From contig NZ_JAUCBR010000004.1 of assembly GCF_034676725.1 (NCBI RefSeq), forward strand, positions 2,618,001-2,682,000: a stretch of DNA of 64,000 bases. Reading direction: 5' to 3'. Origin of the DNA: Denitromonas sp. (lineage in GTDB: Bacteria > Pseudomonadota > Gammaproteobacteria > Burkholderiales > Rhodocyclaceae). The notes below the pieces were generated by a model, which made no database searches, was not told the DNA's origin, and saw nothing but the letters and a program-made list of their open reading frames with translations. Both the position numbers and the translations under genes were made by a program. Positions 46,111-55,418 of this stretch are shown here, piece after piece; positions within the stretch are counted from its first letter, which is position 1; each line of letters begins with the position of its first letter.

Positions 46111-48948
46111 ATGAATCCAGAATTTCAACCCGGCTCGCTCGTCTCCGCTCGTGGCCGCGAGTGGATAGTCCTGCCCATATCCACCGAAGACACGCTTCAT
46201 CTGCGCCCTCTAGGTGCAGCAGACGACGACTCGACGCTCATCTACCTGCCCATCGAGCCGGGCCCGGTCGGGGCTGCGACCTTCCCCTGGCCCGCCTCCA
46301 AGCACGCATCGAATTTCGCCGCTGGTCAGCTGCTGCGTGAAGCGCTCCAGCTCAAGCTCAGAAGCGGAGCGGGTCCCTTTCGCAGCTTCGGCAACATCGC
46401 CGTCGAGCCGCGCGCCTATCAGCTTGTGCCCTTACTCATGGCGCTCAAGCAGTCGGTGGTTCGCTTGCTCGTCGCCGACGACGTGGGTATTGGCAAGACG
46501 ATTGAAGCGGCGCTCATCGTGCGTGAGTTGCTCGACCGCGGCGAAATTTCCCGTCTGTCGGTGCTGTGCCCGCCCCACCTGTGCGAGCAATGGCAACGGG
46601 AGCTCAAGGAGCGTTTCCATATCAGCGCAGTGGTGGTTCGCAGCACCACGGCAGCTCGTCTCGAGCGCGGTTTGCCCGCCAACCAGTCCGTGTTCGAGGC
46701 GTATCCGTTCACGGTCGTCAGTCTCGACTACATCAAGTCCGACCGCCGGCGCGATGAATTCCAGCGCGCCTGCCCGGAATGCGTCATCGTCGATGAGGCC
46801 CACACCTGCACCTTCAGCGGCCAGGGGCGTCAGCAGCGCTATGCCCTGCTCAAAGGGCTGGCAGAAGACCCTGAGCGCCACATGGTGCTGCTTACCGCCA
46901 CGCCGCACTCCGGTGATGAAGAGGCCTTCTACAACCTGCTCGGTCTGCTCAAGCCCGAGTTCCGCGAACTCAAAGACATCCCCTCCGACAGCCGCAAGGC
47001 GCTGCGCGAAGAGCTCGCCAACCACTTCGTGCAGCGACGCCGCCCCGACATCGAGGAATGGAACGACCGCCAGGTCTTCCCGGAACGCTTCTCCGCCGAA
47101 GTGACCTACCGGCTCAGTGGCGAGTGGGGCACGTTGTTCGACGAAGTGCTCGACTACGCACGCGAACTGGTAGAGCGGGCCGAGGCACAGGGGCGCAAGC
47201 AACAGCGCATGAGTTGGTGGGCAGCATTGGCGCTGATGCGATGCATTTCTTCGTCCCCAGCGGCTGCGGTCAACGCCCTGCGCACGCGGCTCAGCGCCGG
47301 CGCAGACGGCGCGGACACCGAGGCAGCCCTGTCGGAAGAAGAAACCGATGCCCAGGGCCGCGAGCGTGTGCTCGACGGGGTCGAAGACGACCTCACCACA
47401 CAGGACATCGAGCCGGGCGCACGCACCGAAGACGGCGAATGGCTGAGCGCGCTCATGGCGCGGGCCGAGGCGCTGGTGGGCGGCAAGAAAGACCCCAAGC
47501 TCAAGCGCCTCATCGAACACCTCAAGGAACTCACCGACGCCGGCTTCCAGCCCGTGGTGTTCTGCCGCTACATCGCCACGGCCCATTACGTGGCCGAGCA
47601 GCTGCGCGGCGTGTTCAAGGACCACACCATCGCTGCCGTGACCGGCGAATTCGCGCCATCCGAGCGCGAATTGGCGGTCGAAGCCATGGGCGAGTCCGAG
47701 CAGCGCATCCTCGTGGCCACCGACTGCCTGTCTGAAGGTATCAACCTGCAGAACCTGTTCACTGCCGTCGTGCACTACGACCTGTCGTGGAACCCGACCC
47801 GCCACGAGCAGCGAGAGGGCCGCGTTGACCGCTTCGGCCAGAAGGCGCCAGAAGTGCGCAGCACCATGCTCTACGGCCAGGACAACCCGGTCGATGGCGC
47901 CGTGCTGCAGGTCATCCTGCGCAAGGCCGAGAGCATCAAGAAAGAGCTTGGCGTTCTTGTGCCCATGCCCGACGACGAAGGCAAGCTTACCCAGGCGCTG
48001 GTCGGGGCCGTGCTGCTGCGCAAGGGCTCATCGCCCAACAAGGTGCCTCAACTGGGGCTCGATTTTGGTGACCCGGTACAGGCCATCGATACCGCCTGGA
48101 CCTCGGCCAGGGACAAGGCCTCGAAAAACCGCACCCTGTTCGCGCAGCGCCGATTGAAACCCGAAGACGTCCTGCCCGAATGGCAACGCACGCTGGCCGT
48201 GCTTGGGGGCGAGGACGATGTGGAGCGCTTCGTGAAACGCGCTGCCCAGCAACTGGGCGCACCGCTCGAAGAAGTGAGCAAGGCCGGCGCAAAACATTGG
48301 AAGCTGCACGCCGACAGCCTGCCTGCGGCCGTTCGGGAGCGCATGGAAGGGGAGAACCTGTCCGGCACGGTGCGCATCGACTTCCACCAACCCGCCGCAC
48401 AAAGGTCGCAGTTCATCCATCGCACGCATCCGCTGGTCACTACCCTGGCCGATTACCTGCTCGAGCGGGCCCTGGACGAAGCAAACAGCGACGAGGGTTC
48501 AGCGCTGGAAATCGTCGCCCGGGCCGGTGCCATTTTCACCGATGCCGTCACCACGAAAACCACCGTCGTGCTCACCCGCTTGCGCCACCAGCTCACCGTC
48601 ACGCACCGGGGCCAATCCCGTCTGCTGCTGTGTGAAGAAACCCAGGCGATTGGCTTTGCAACGGGCGCTGAAGAATCGCCGATGGGCGATGCGGATTCTC
48701 GCGCCCTCATGGCGGCCGAGCCCCTGCGCAACATGCCGCCGCCACTCAAACAGCAGCACATCCAGCGTGCGCTCGACCAACTGCCCGCGCTCGAAGAACA
48801 ACTCGAGGCGCTGGCACGGTCTCGTGCCCAGCAACTGCTCGAAGACCACCGCCGAGTTCGCGAGGCGGCCGGGGCGCGCGGCGAATATCGCGTCACGCCC
48901 AGCCTGCCGGTCGACATCATGGGCGTATTCGTCCTTATCCCGGCCTGA
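46111..48948 (+). CDS. SNF2/RapA-type helicase (DrmD-like)
   Basis: 945 residues from ATG 46111, 7 bp after the previous stop; an earlier in-frame ATG at 45979 overlaps the upstream gene and is rejected. Walker A-type DDVGIGKT (123-130), DEAH (228-231), TATPHSGDEEAFYNLL, ATDCLSEGINLQNL and HEQREGRVDRFGQ form a complete SF2 Snf2-like motor. The long C-terminal half is like DrmD of class 1 DISARM and related RM-associated helicases. It probably moves along DNA to inspect or remodel incoming phage DNA together with the methyltransferase product downstream. Confidence 0.9.
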   Translation: MNPEFQPGSLVSARGREWIVLPISTEDTLHLRPLGAADDDSTLIYLPIEPGPVGAATFPWPASKHASNFAAGQLLREALQLKLRSGAGPFRSFGNIAVEPRAYQLVPLLMALKQSVVRLLVADDVGIGKTIEAALIVRELLDRGEISRLSVLCPPHLCEQWQRELKERFHISAVVVRSTTAARLERGLPANQSVFEAYPFTVVSLDYIKSDRRRDEFQRACPECVIVDEAHTCTFSGQGRQQRYALLKGLAEDPERHMVLLTATPHSGDEEAFYNLLGLLKPEFRELKDIPSDSRKALREELANHFVQRRRPDIEEWNDRQVFPERFSAEVTYRLSGEWGTLFDEVLDYARELVERAEAQGRKQQRMSWWAALALMRCISSSPAAAVNALRTRLSAGADGADTEAALSEEETDAQGRERVLDGVEDDLTTQDIEPGARTEDGEWLSALMARAEALVGGKKDPKLKRLIEHLKELTDAGFQPVVFCRYIATAHYVAEQLRGVFKDHTIAAVTGEFAPSERELAVEAMGESEQRILVATDCLSEGINLQNLFTAVVHYDLSWNPTRHEQREGRVDRFGQKAPEVRSTMLYGQDNPVDGAVLQVILRKAESIKKELGVLVPMPDDEGKLTQALVGAVLLRKGSSPNKVPQLGLDFGDPVQAIDTAWTSARDKASKNRTLFAQRRLKPEDVLPEWQRTLAVLGGEDDVERFVKRAAQQLGAPLEEVSKAGAKHWKLHADSLPAAVRERMEGENLSGTVRIDFHQPAAQRSQFIHRTHPLVTTLADYLLERALDEANSDEGSALEIVARAGAIFTDAVTTKTTVVLTRLRHQLTVTHRGQSRLLLCEETQAIGFATGAEESPMGDADSRALMAAEPLRNMPPPLKQQHIQRALDQLPALEEQLEALARSRAQQLLEDHRRVREAAGARGEYRVTPSLPVDIMGVFVLIPA

Positions 48949-48975
48949 TGCCACAGCACTGGAATAAATAACAAC

Positions 48976-51900
48976 ATGGCACGCCGAAGCAACCAGGAAC
49001 TCGCCTTTAACGCCTTGTCCATCGAAGGGGCCTTGCTGGCCCCGGACTTTCTGACCAAGGTCGCCCACCTCGAGGCTGCCGAGCAGGCCGAGGCCGACTA
49101 CGACATCCCCCGTGGCCTCAAGCTGCGCGACGAAATTGGCCGCTACTGGAAGATTGCCCAGAACCTCTGGAAGGACTTCTCCGCCAAGCGCGAGCGCACC
49201 GACCTCGATACCCACCAGGTGACGGCGCGCGACTTTCTCGAACCCTTCTGCAGGCAGGTGCTCGGTTTTGCCGATTTGCGTCCGGTCGGTCAGCTCACGC
49301 TCGATGAGCGCATCTTCCCGATTGGGTTCGCTGCCGGCGAGGGGCGCATCCCGCTTGTCTTCGCCGCCCATGACCAGGGGCTCGACAAACCCAGCAGCCA
49401 TCACGGCGATGGCGTGCGCCGCCGCTCGCCCTTCCTGCTCGCGCAGGAATACCTCAACGCCAGCGACGAATGCCTGTGGGCCGTGGTCAGCAACGGGCTC
49501 AAGTTGCGCATCCTGCGCGACAACGCCAGCCTGACCCGACCAGCATATATCGAGGCCGACCTCGAAGCCATCTTCACCGAAGGCCTCTACCCGGATTTCA
49601 CTGCTCTGTGGCTGCTTGCCCATGCCAGCCGTTTCGGCAAGGTTGGCGCCGAGCCCACCGACTGCGCCCTGGAACGCTGGCGCAACACCGCGCAGGAAGA
49701 CGGCATCCGTGCCCGCGACCGACTGCGCGTCGGGGTCACCGAAGCGCTGCGCGCCCTGGGCACCGGCTTTCTCGCCCACAAGAACAACGCCGAACTGCGC
49801 CGTCGCATCGAAGCGGGCGAACTGAGCACACAGGCTTACTTCGAGCAACTGCTGCGCCTTATCTATCGCTTCATCTTCCTGGCCACCATCGAAGACCGCG
49901 AACTTGTCTTCGCACCCGATGCCACGGCCGAGGCCCGCGAGCGCTACATGGCCGGCTATAGCCTCACTCGCCTGCGCCAGCTCGCCGCCCGCCGGCGAAG
50001 TTACGACCGCCATGCGGACCTGTGGCAGGTGCTCACCATTACTTTCGGTGGTCTCGGCAAAGGCCAGCCCGCACTCGGCCTGCCGGCTCTTGGTGGCCTG
50101 TTCGACGCCGCCCAATGCCCGGACCTCGACACCGCCCACCTCGAAAACCAGGCGCTGCTTTCCGCGCTCTTCAGCCTGTGTTTCTTCCGCGACGGCGCTG
50201 CACTGTCGCGGGTGAACTACCGCGACATGGATTCCGAAGAGCTCGGCAGCGTGTACGAGAGTCTGCTCGAACTGGTGCCCCAGCTCACGCTCACCGGCGG
50301 CGCACTGACCTTCGGCTTCATTGGTGACGAGGAAGAGGGCAGTACCAAAGGCAACGCCCGCAAACTCACGGGCTCGTACTACACGCCCGACAGCCTGGTG
50401 CAGGAACTCATCAAGAGCGCACTGGAACCCGTCATCGAACGGACGCTGGAGGAGAACGCCCAGGAACCCGTAAAGGCTTTGCTCTCACTCACCGTGTGCG
50501 ACCCGGCCTGTGGTTCCGGTCACTTCCTGCTCGCTGCTGCCCGCCGCATTGCCGACGAAGTGGCCCTGTTGCGCGCGCCGGACGGCAACCCCACTGAAGA
50601 CGACTTCCGCCATGCCCTTCGCGACGTGGTGGCGCACTGCATCTACGGCGTCGATAAGAACCCCATGGCGGTGGAACTCGCTCGCACCGCCCTCTGGCTC
50701 GAGGCCTATACCCCCGACCGCCCGCTCACCTTCCTCGACGCCCACCTGCGCTGCGGCGACGCACTGCTCGGCGTGCTGGACGAGTCCATCCTGCAGGACG
50801 GCATCCCGGACAAGGCCTTCAATGCGCTCTCTGGCGACGACAAGGAAGTCGTCAAGCGCATCAAGAGAGCCAATCGCGACGCGCTCAAAGCGATTGCCAA
50901 GGCCAAAGAGAAATCCCATCAGATGCTGAGTCTGGATTTGGGCGGTGGCGTCGATGCGGATGCCTTTGAGGCGCTGCCGGACGACACACTCGAAGCACTG
51001 GAAGCCAAGCGGGCGGCGCATGCCGCGCTCGAAGCCACAATTGCCACTTCAAAGGCTCGGCTGGCGGCGGACATTTTTGTGGCTGCGTTCGTTCTGCCCA
51101 AGGTGGCAGAGACCGAAGCCAGCGTACCAACCAGTCAGGACTTGTGGCTGGTGATGGACGGCGGGGCTCCCCGGCCGGGGATTGAGGCGTCGGCGCATAA
51201 GGCTGCCAATGCGGCGCAAGCCTTCCACTGGTGGCAGGCGTTTCCGCAGGTGAAAGCCAAAGGCGGCTTCGATGTGCTGTTGGGCAATCCGCCCTGGGAG
51301 CGCATCAAGTTGCAGGAAGAGGAGTTCTTTGCCACGCGCAGTCCTTTGGTGGCCGAGGCGCAACACAAGGCGGAGCGGGGTAAGCGTATCCATCTCTTGG
51401 CTGAGGGCATGTTGCTTCACACCCTCTATCCAGATGTGGAGGCTGCGCAGGGCTTGGTGCCACCGAATCGTGCGGAGCAGGCTTTGTATGCAGAGTTTCT
51501 GGCTGCACGGCGCGACGCAGAAGCTGCCAGCCTGTTCGCACACGATGCGGGGCGTTACCCGCTCACCGGCGTCGGCGATGTGAATACCTATGCGCTGTTT
51601 GCCGAGACCTTCGCGCAGTTGATGGCCGAAACGGGTCGGGCGGGTTTCATTGTGCCCACTGGCATCGCAACTGACGACAGTACCAAGGCTTTCTTTTCGG
51701 GGCTGACCCAAGCGGGGCGGCTCGCCAGCCTCTACGACATCGAGAACCGGGAAGCGGTATTTCCGTCCGTACATCGCAGCTACAAGTTCTGCCTACTGAC
51801 CCTCGGCCGTGCTGAGGCCGCTGAGTTCGTCTGCTTTGCCGCCCAGACCCACCAGCTAACCGACCCGCGCCGCCGCTTTACTCTGACTCCGGACGAATTC

Positions 51901-52908
51901 CGCCTCATCAACCCCAACACCCTGACCTGCCCGGTGTTCCGCAGTGAGCGGGATGCGGCGCTGACCAAGAAGCTCTATCGCAACTCGTCACCGCTAATTC
52001 GGGACAATGGTGAGCATGAGTCGAATCCATGGGGCATACGCATACATACGCGTTTGTTCCATATGGCCGAGGACAGCCATCTCTTCGTCGATGCTGAGGC
52101 TACTGGCGTCCTGCCTCTATATGAGGCGAAGATGGTGCACCAGTATGACCACCGTTGGGCGACTTACCGCTCTAAGGATGTATGTAACGAACTGACGGCC
52201 GGCGAGAGAGCAAGGCACGATTTGTTCATTACGCCGAGGTATTGGGTCAGCGCGTTGGAGGTGAACTCTCGGTTGCAGGACAAGGGATGGACTCGGGATT
52301 GGTTGCTTGGATGGCGTGATATATGCCGTTCTACAGATGTTCGTACTTTGATTGCGAGCGTTATTCCGAAAGCAGCGGTTGGTGATAAGTTCTTGCTCAT
52401 GTTCCCGTCGGTGAGGCCCGAACTGGTGGCTGCATTGCTCGGCTGCATTGATAGCCTAACTTGTGATTTCATAGCTAGACAAAAAGTGGGTGGGACCTCG
52501 CTAAAGTCATTCACGATGAAGCAAATTGGGGTTCTGCCTCCCAACAGCTACACCGACGCCAACCTCGCCTTCATCGTCCCCCGCGTCCTCGAACTCACCT
52601 ACACCGCCCACGACCTGCAATCCTGGGCAGAAGACCTCGGCTACAACGGCCCGCCATACCCATGGAACCCGGAGCGCCGCGCCCAATTACGCGCCGAACT
52701 CGATGCCTACTACGCCCGACTCTACGGCCTGACCCGCGACGAACTCCGCTACATCCTCGACCCCGCCGACGTGATGGGCGAGGACTACCCCAGCGAAACC
52801 TTCCGCGTGCTCAAGAACAATGAAATGCGGGAGTTCGGCGAATACCGCACCCAGCGGTTGGTGCTGGAGGCTTGGGACAAGCTGGAGCGCACAAATGGGC
52901 TTGGCTAA
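48976..52908 (+). CDS. Large Eco57I-type N6-adenine DNA methyltransferase (DrmMI/PglX-like)
   Basis: 1310 residues. SAM-binding motif I DPACGSGHFLL starts at Asp509 and catalytic NPPW lies at 771-774; TGSYYTPDSLVQELI precedes motif I as in this class. The long N-terminus has type I-like helical regions and no clear PD-(D/E)xK nuclease. The gene probably marks host DNA as self. Residues about 1005-1190 (51990-52545) have clearly lower GC and different codon use and lie where a target-recognition domain is expected. Starts 27 bp after the helicase gene with a weak ribosome-binding site. Confidence 0.9.
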   Translation: MARRSNQELAFNALSIEGALLAPDFLTKVAHLEAAEQAEADYDIPRGLKLRDEIGRYWKIAQNLWKDFSAKRERTDLDTHQVTARDFLEPFCRQVLGFADLRPVGQLTLDERIFPIGFAAGEGRIPLVFAAHDQGLDKPSSHHGDGVRRRSPFLLAQEYLNASDECLWAVVSNGLKLRILRDNASLTRPAYIEADLEAIFTEGLYPDFTALWLLAHASRFGKVGAEPTDCALERWRNTAQEDGIRARDRLRVGVTEALRALGTGFLAHKNNAELRRRIEAGELSTQAYFEQLLRLIYRFIFLATIEDRELVFAPDATAEARERYMAGYSLTRLRQLAARRRSYDRHADLWQVLTITFGGLGKGQPALGLPALGGLFDAAQCPDLDTAHLENQALLSALFSLCFFRDGAALSRVNYRDMDSEELGSVYESLLELVPQLTLTGGALTFGFIGDEEEGSTKGNARKLTGSYYTPDSLVQELIKSALEPVIERTLEENAQEPVKALLSLTVCDPACGSGHFLLAAARRIADEVALLRAPDGNPTEDDFRHALRDVVAHCIYGVDKNPMAVELARTALWLEAYTPDRPLTFLDAHLRCGDALLGVLDESILQDGIPDKAFNALSGDDKEVVKRIKRANRDALKAIAKAKEKSHQMLSLDLGGGVDADAFEALPDDTLEALEAKRAAHAALEATIATSKARLAADIFVAAFVLPKVAETEASVPTSQDLWLVMDGGAPRPGIEASAHKAANAAQAFHWWQAFPQVKAKGGFDVLLGNPPWERIKLQEEEFFATRSPLVAEAQHKAERGKRIHLLAEGMLLHTLYPDVEAAQGLVPPNRAEQALYAEFLAARRDAEAASLFAHDAGRYPLTGVGDVNTYALFAETFAQLMAETGRAGFIVPTGIATDDSTKAFFSGLTQAGRLASLYDIENREAVFPSVHRSYKFCLLTLGRAEAAEFVCFAAQTHQLTDPRRRFTLTPDEFRLINPNTLTCPVFRSERDAALTKKLYRNSSPLIRDNGEHESNPWGIRIHTRLFHMAEDSHLFVDAEATGVLPLYEAKMVHQYDHRWATYRSKDVCNELTAGERARHDLFITPRYWVSALEVNSRLQDKGWTRDWLLGWRDICRSTDVRTLIASVIPKAAVGDKFLLMFPSVRPELVAALLGCIDSLTCDFIARQKVGGTSLKSFTMKQIGVLPPNSYTDANLAFIVPRVLELTYTAHDLQSWAEDLGYNGPPYPWNPERRAQLRAELDAYYARLYGLTRDELRYILDPADVMGEDYPSETFRVLKNNEMREFGEYRTQRLVLEAWDKLERTNGLG

Positions 52909-52915
52909 GGCTCAA

Positions 52916-54172
52916 ATGATGCGAGACGAGGAGCAGGGGTGGAGTGCGCCGGACAAGTACGTCTGCGCGGACTGCGTGGAAGACCCTTTCCTGAAAAGTC
53001 TCATCGAGCGGGATGCATGCGCGCGACTATGCGACTACTGCGATGAAGCGTCCGATTCAGATATCGCTGCACCGGTCGAGACCATACTTGAGGCCGTCGC
53101 CAGTACGCTCACTTACTACTATTCAGAACCGACGGCCGCTGGCGTCCCTTACGATGGTGAGTGGCTTGTGGAGCCGACTTTCACTGAGGATGCACTGTCT
53201 GGCATCCCGTTCGTAGCGAATGATGGATTGTTTGAAGACGTCGCTTCCGCATTTGACAACACAGCGTGGGTGCCGGCGGCTGATGGTCATTGGTGTTCAG
53301 AGCACAAGGGAAATGAACTTGTCAGTGCGTGGGACGCGTTTTCGGACATCGTCAAACACCAGAGCCGATTCTTCTTTTTGACGCCGTCCGGCGACGGAAA
53401 CGTTGAGGGCGTGGAATCTGACGATTGGTATGCACTCGGTCCGCCAAGCCCGGACAAGCCAAGTGAAATTCTGAATGAAATTGCCAAGGCGGCTCGAGAT
53501 TTCGAGCTCGTGCGCAGCGTTGATGCAGGGACGACGTATTTCCGGGTACGCGAGCGCTCACCCGATAGCGATTGGAAAATTGACGGCGAGCACATGGGGC
53601 CGCCCCCATCTGAGTTGGCTACGGCAGGGCGGATGAACCCTGCCGGAATCGCTTATACCTACCTTGGCGAGACACCCGGAGTCGCTATAGCTGAAGTCTT
53701 GAAAGGGCCGCCCGAAACAGCTGCAGTGGCGTGCTTTCGCCTCCGCCGAACGATTCGTCTGCTGGATTTGACTCAGGTGCCTGAGCCACCGTCAGTGTTT
53801 GACGAGACTCGGCGAGCACGACGAGAAGTGCTCTCTTTCTTTCATCGGTTCCTGTTGTCTATCAGCCAGCCCGTTCAGAAAGATGGCAAAGAGCACATCA
53901 ACTATGTGCCGTCGCAGATTGTCTGTGAATACTTCTCACAGGTATTCAGGACGGAGGGCGGCCGTTCACTGGATGGCATTGTTTACCCAAGCGCGGTTTG
54001 CCCGCCGGGCCGAAACGTCGTTCTGTTCCCCGAAGACGATTGGATTGAAGATTCCTCGCTCCTTGAATTTGTCTCTGGCGAGGTTCTTGAGCTGACTACG
54101 TGGAGAGATTTTCAGCCCGCTTTGTCACTGCGAACATGGGCCGACGTGATGGGCAGGCGGCGGGTAGGGTGA
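52916..54172 (+). CDS. HEPN/RES N-terminal plus RES-domain putative NAD-degrading protein
   Basis: 418 residues from ATG 52916, which follows TAAGG; ATG 52895 would overlap the methyltransferase gene by 14 bp. The N-terminus has CADC and CDYC pairs (possible zinc site) and the YYYSEPTAAGVPYDGEW pattern of the HEPN/RES NTD family. The RES domain has its three namesake residues: Arg239 (AGRMNPAG), Glu260 (VAIAEVLKG) and Ser359 (VYPSAVCPP). RES toxins of Xre-RES modules hydrolyse NAD+. No Xre antitoxin gene is adjacent, so control may come from the operon complex. This is a plausible abortive-infection effector. Confidence 0.82.
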   Translation: MMRDEEQGWSAPDKYVCADCVEDPFLKSLIERDACARLCDYCDEASDSDIAAPVETILEAVASTLTYYYSEPTAAGVPYDGEWLVEPTFTEDALSGIPFVANDGLFEDVASAFDNTAWVPAADGHWCSEHKGNELVSAWDAFSDIVKHQSRFFFLTPSGDGNVEGVESDDWYALGPPSPDKPSEILNEIAKAARDFELVRSVDAGTTYFRVRERSPDSDWKIDGEHMGPPPSELATAGRMNPAGIAYTYLGETPGVAIAEVLKGPPETAAVACFRLRRTIRLLDLTQVPEPPSVFDETRRARREVLSFFHRFLLSISQPVQKDGKEHINYVPSQIVCEYFSQVFRTEGGRSLDGIVYPSAVCPPGRNVVLFPEDDWIEDSSLLEFVSGEVLELTTWRDFQPALSLRTWADVMGRRRVG

Positions 54173-54237
54173 TTTCGAGAGAGGAGTTGTTGGTACCTCA
54201 CAGAGCAATGATGAAATAGGGAACAAGAATAGAGACG

Positions 54238-55356
54238 ATGCCCAATTCGATTGAAAAACTGTTCGACCACGTTACTTCCAGTCTTCCTGAATTCGACAGG
54301 AATGACATCAGCCTTCCGGAGCACCCGCAGGACGAACTCGCATCTGAACCCTTCCCCAACGACAACGACATTGCGATGCCGTTGTCGGAAGAGGCCGAAA
54401 TTGGTGATGAGGCCTCATCCCCGTTTGGACGGGACTCTCTGACTGGTCAGGAACGCCGCCTGGTTGAAGGCGCTATTCGCTATCGCGGTGTTGAAGCCCT
54501 CGCCTTCTATAAATCGTGGCGCTTCAGGGGCAAGGCGCCGTTTCCTGGAAAGTGGGGCATCTTTTACCTGGAGCAGGGGCTCATTTGGACGGCGTCGGAA
54601 ATCGAGCGCTACTACCCTGGCTATGGGGTACCCGTAAAGCTTGCCAGGGAGTTTCTCCGTCGGCATGAGCGCTTCCACTATCAGTTCGACGTCCAGGCAT
54701 TGCAATGGGAAGGGCTGACCGGACGAGCGCTGTATGAGCCACTTCAAATCGCCTTCAGGCGGTGCTCCCAGTTCCTTGCCGAAGAAGCATTGGCCAACAA
54801 GAGTGCATGGCAGTGGGCGAAGGCGTCACGCATCGGCATGCGCGAGTTTGCAGAGGACTTCTTCGATGCCCAGCCGGCCGCGTATGCACGCTTCCGCGAG
54901 CCAACGAAAGCATTGGCGACTGAACTGGCTGCGAATCTCGTGGACCGGGACTACACGAAGAGTGCGTCGAGAGAGGACCTGGCCCATTGGATAGGGCTTC
55001 TGCCAACGGCGCTCGATACGAAATCCTTGTGTCCGGAGTACCTCGTTCGCCCGGCGTCTCTGAGCACCTGGCTTCCTCCTCAACTGGTGATTCCGCCGGT
55101 AGAGCGAATTGAAGAAGCCCCTGGTTTCGAAAAGCTCCTGGAAAAGCGCTACCACGTACTGAAAAACAGGTGGAACACGACGCGCCAAAAGCTTCTTTCA
55201 GCACCAAGTTTGCTCGGCTTGAACTTCAAGCCGTGGGAAAAGGACCTGTGGTCAGTGAGAGTCGATGATAATTTCCGCGCGCATCTTCGGCACAAAGGTC
55301 GCGGTATCTGGTTGGCTGAAGAGATTGGACCCCATACCGCCATGGGGCATGGTTGA
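54238..55356 (+). CDS. HExxH protein with RelE-like C-terminus
   Basis: 372 residues, acidic disordered N-terminus (about 1-65). HERFH at 143-147 (LRRHERFHYQFD) fits a zinc metallopeptidase helix. The last 55 residues (LWSVRVDDNFRAHL, then IGPHTAMGH) resemble the RelE/ParE toxin core. Both similarities are weak and judged by eye, but their combination in one chain would be new to me. It sits 65 bp after the RES gene with no terminator between. Alternatives are an uncharacterised fold with a chance HExxH. Confidence 0.7.
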   Translation: MPNSIEKLFDHVTSSLPEFDRNDISLPEHPQDELASEPFPNDNDIAMPLSEEAEIGDEASSPFGRDSLTGQERRLVEGAIRYRGVEALAFYKSWRFRGKAPFPGKWGIFYLEQGLIWTASEIERYYPGYGVPVKLAREFLRRHERFHYQFDVQALQWEGLTGRALYEPLQIAFRRCSQFLAEEALANKSAWQWAKASRIGMREFAEDFFDAQPAAYARFREPTKALATELAANLVDRDYTKSASREDLAHWIGLLPTALDTKSLCPEYLVRPASLSTWLPPQLVIPPVERIEEAPGFEKLLEKRYHVLKNRWNTTRQKLLSAPSLLGLNFKPWEKDLWSVRVDDNFRAHLRHKGRGIWLAEEIGPHTAMGHG

Positions 55357-55418
55357 CCCGCGCTAGACACGTACTTCTGGAAACCCCGAGACCACCACGT
55401 GGTGGCTCCTGAAATTCG

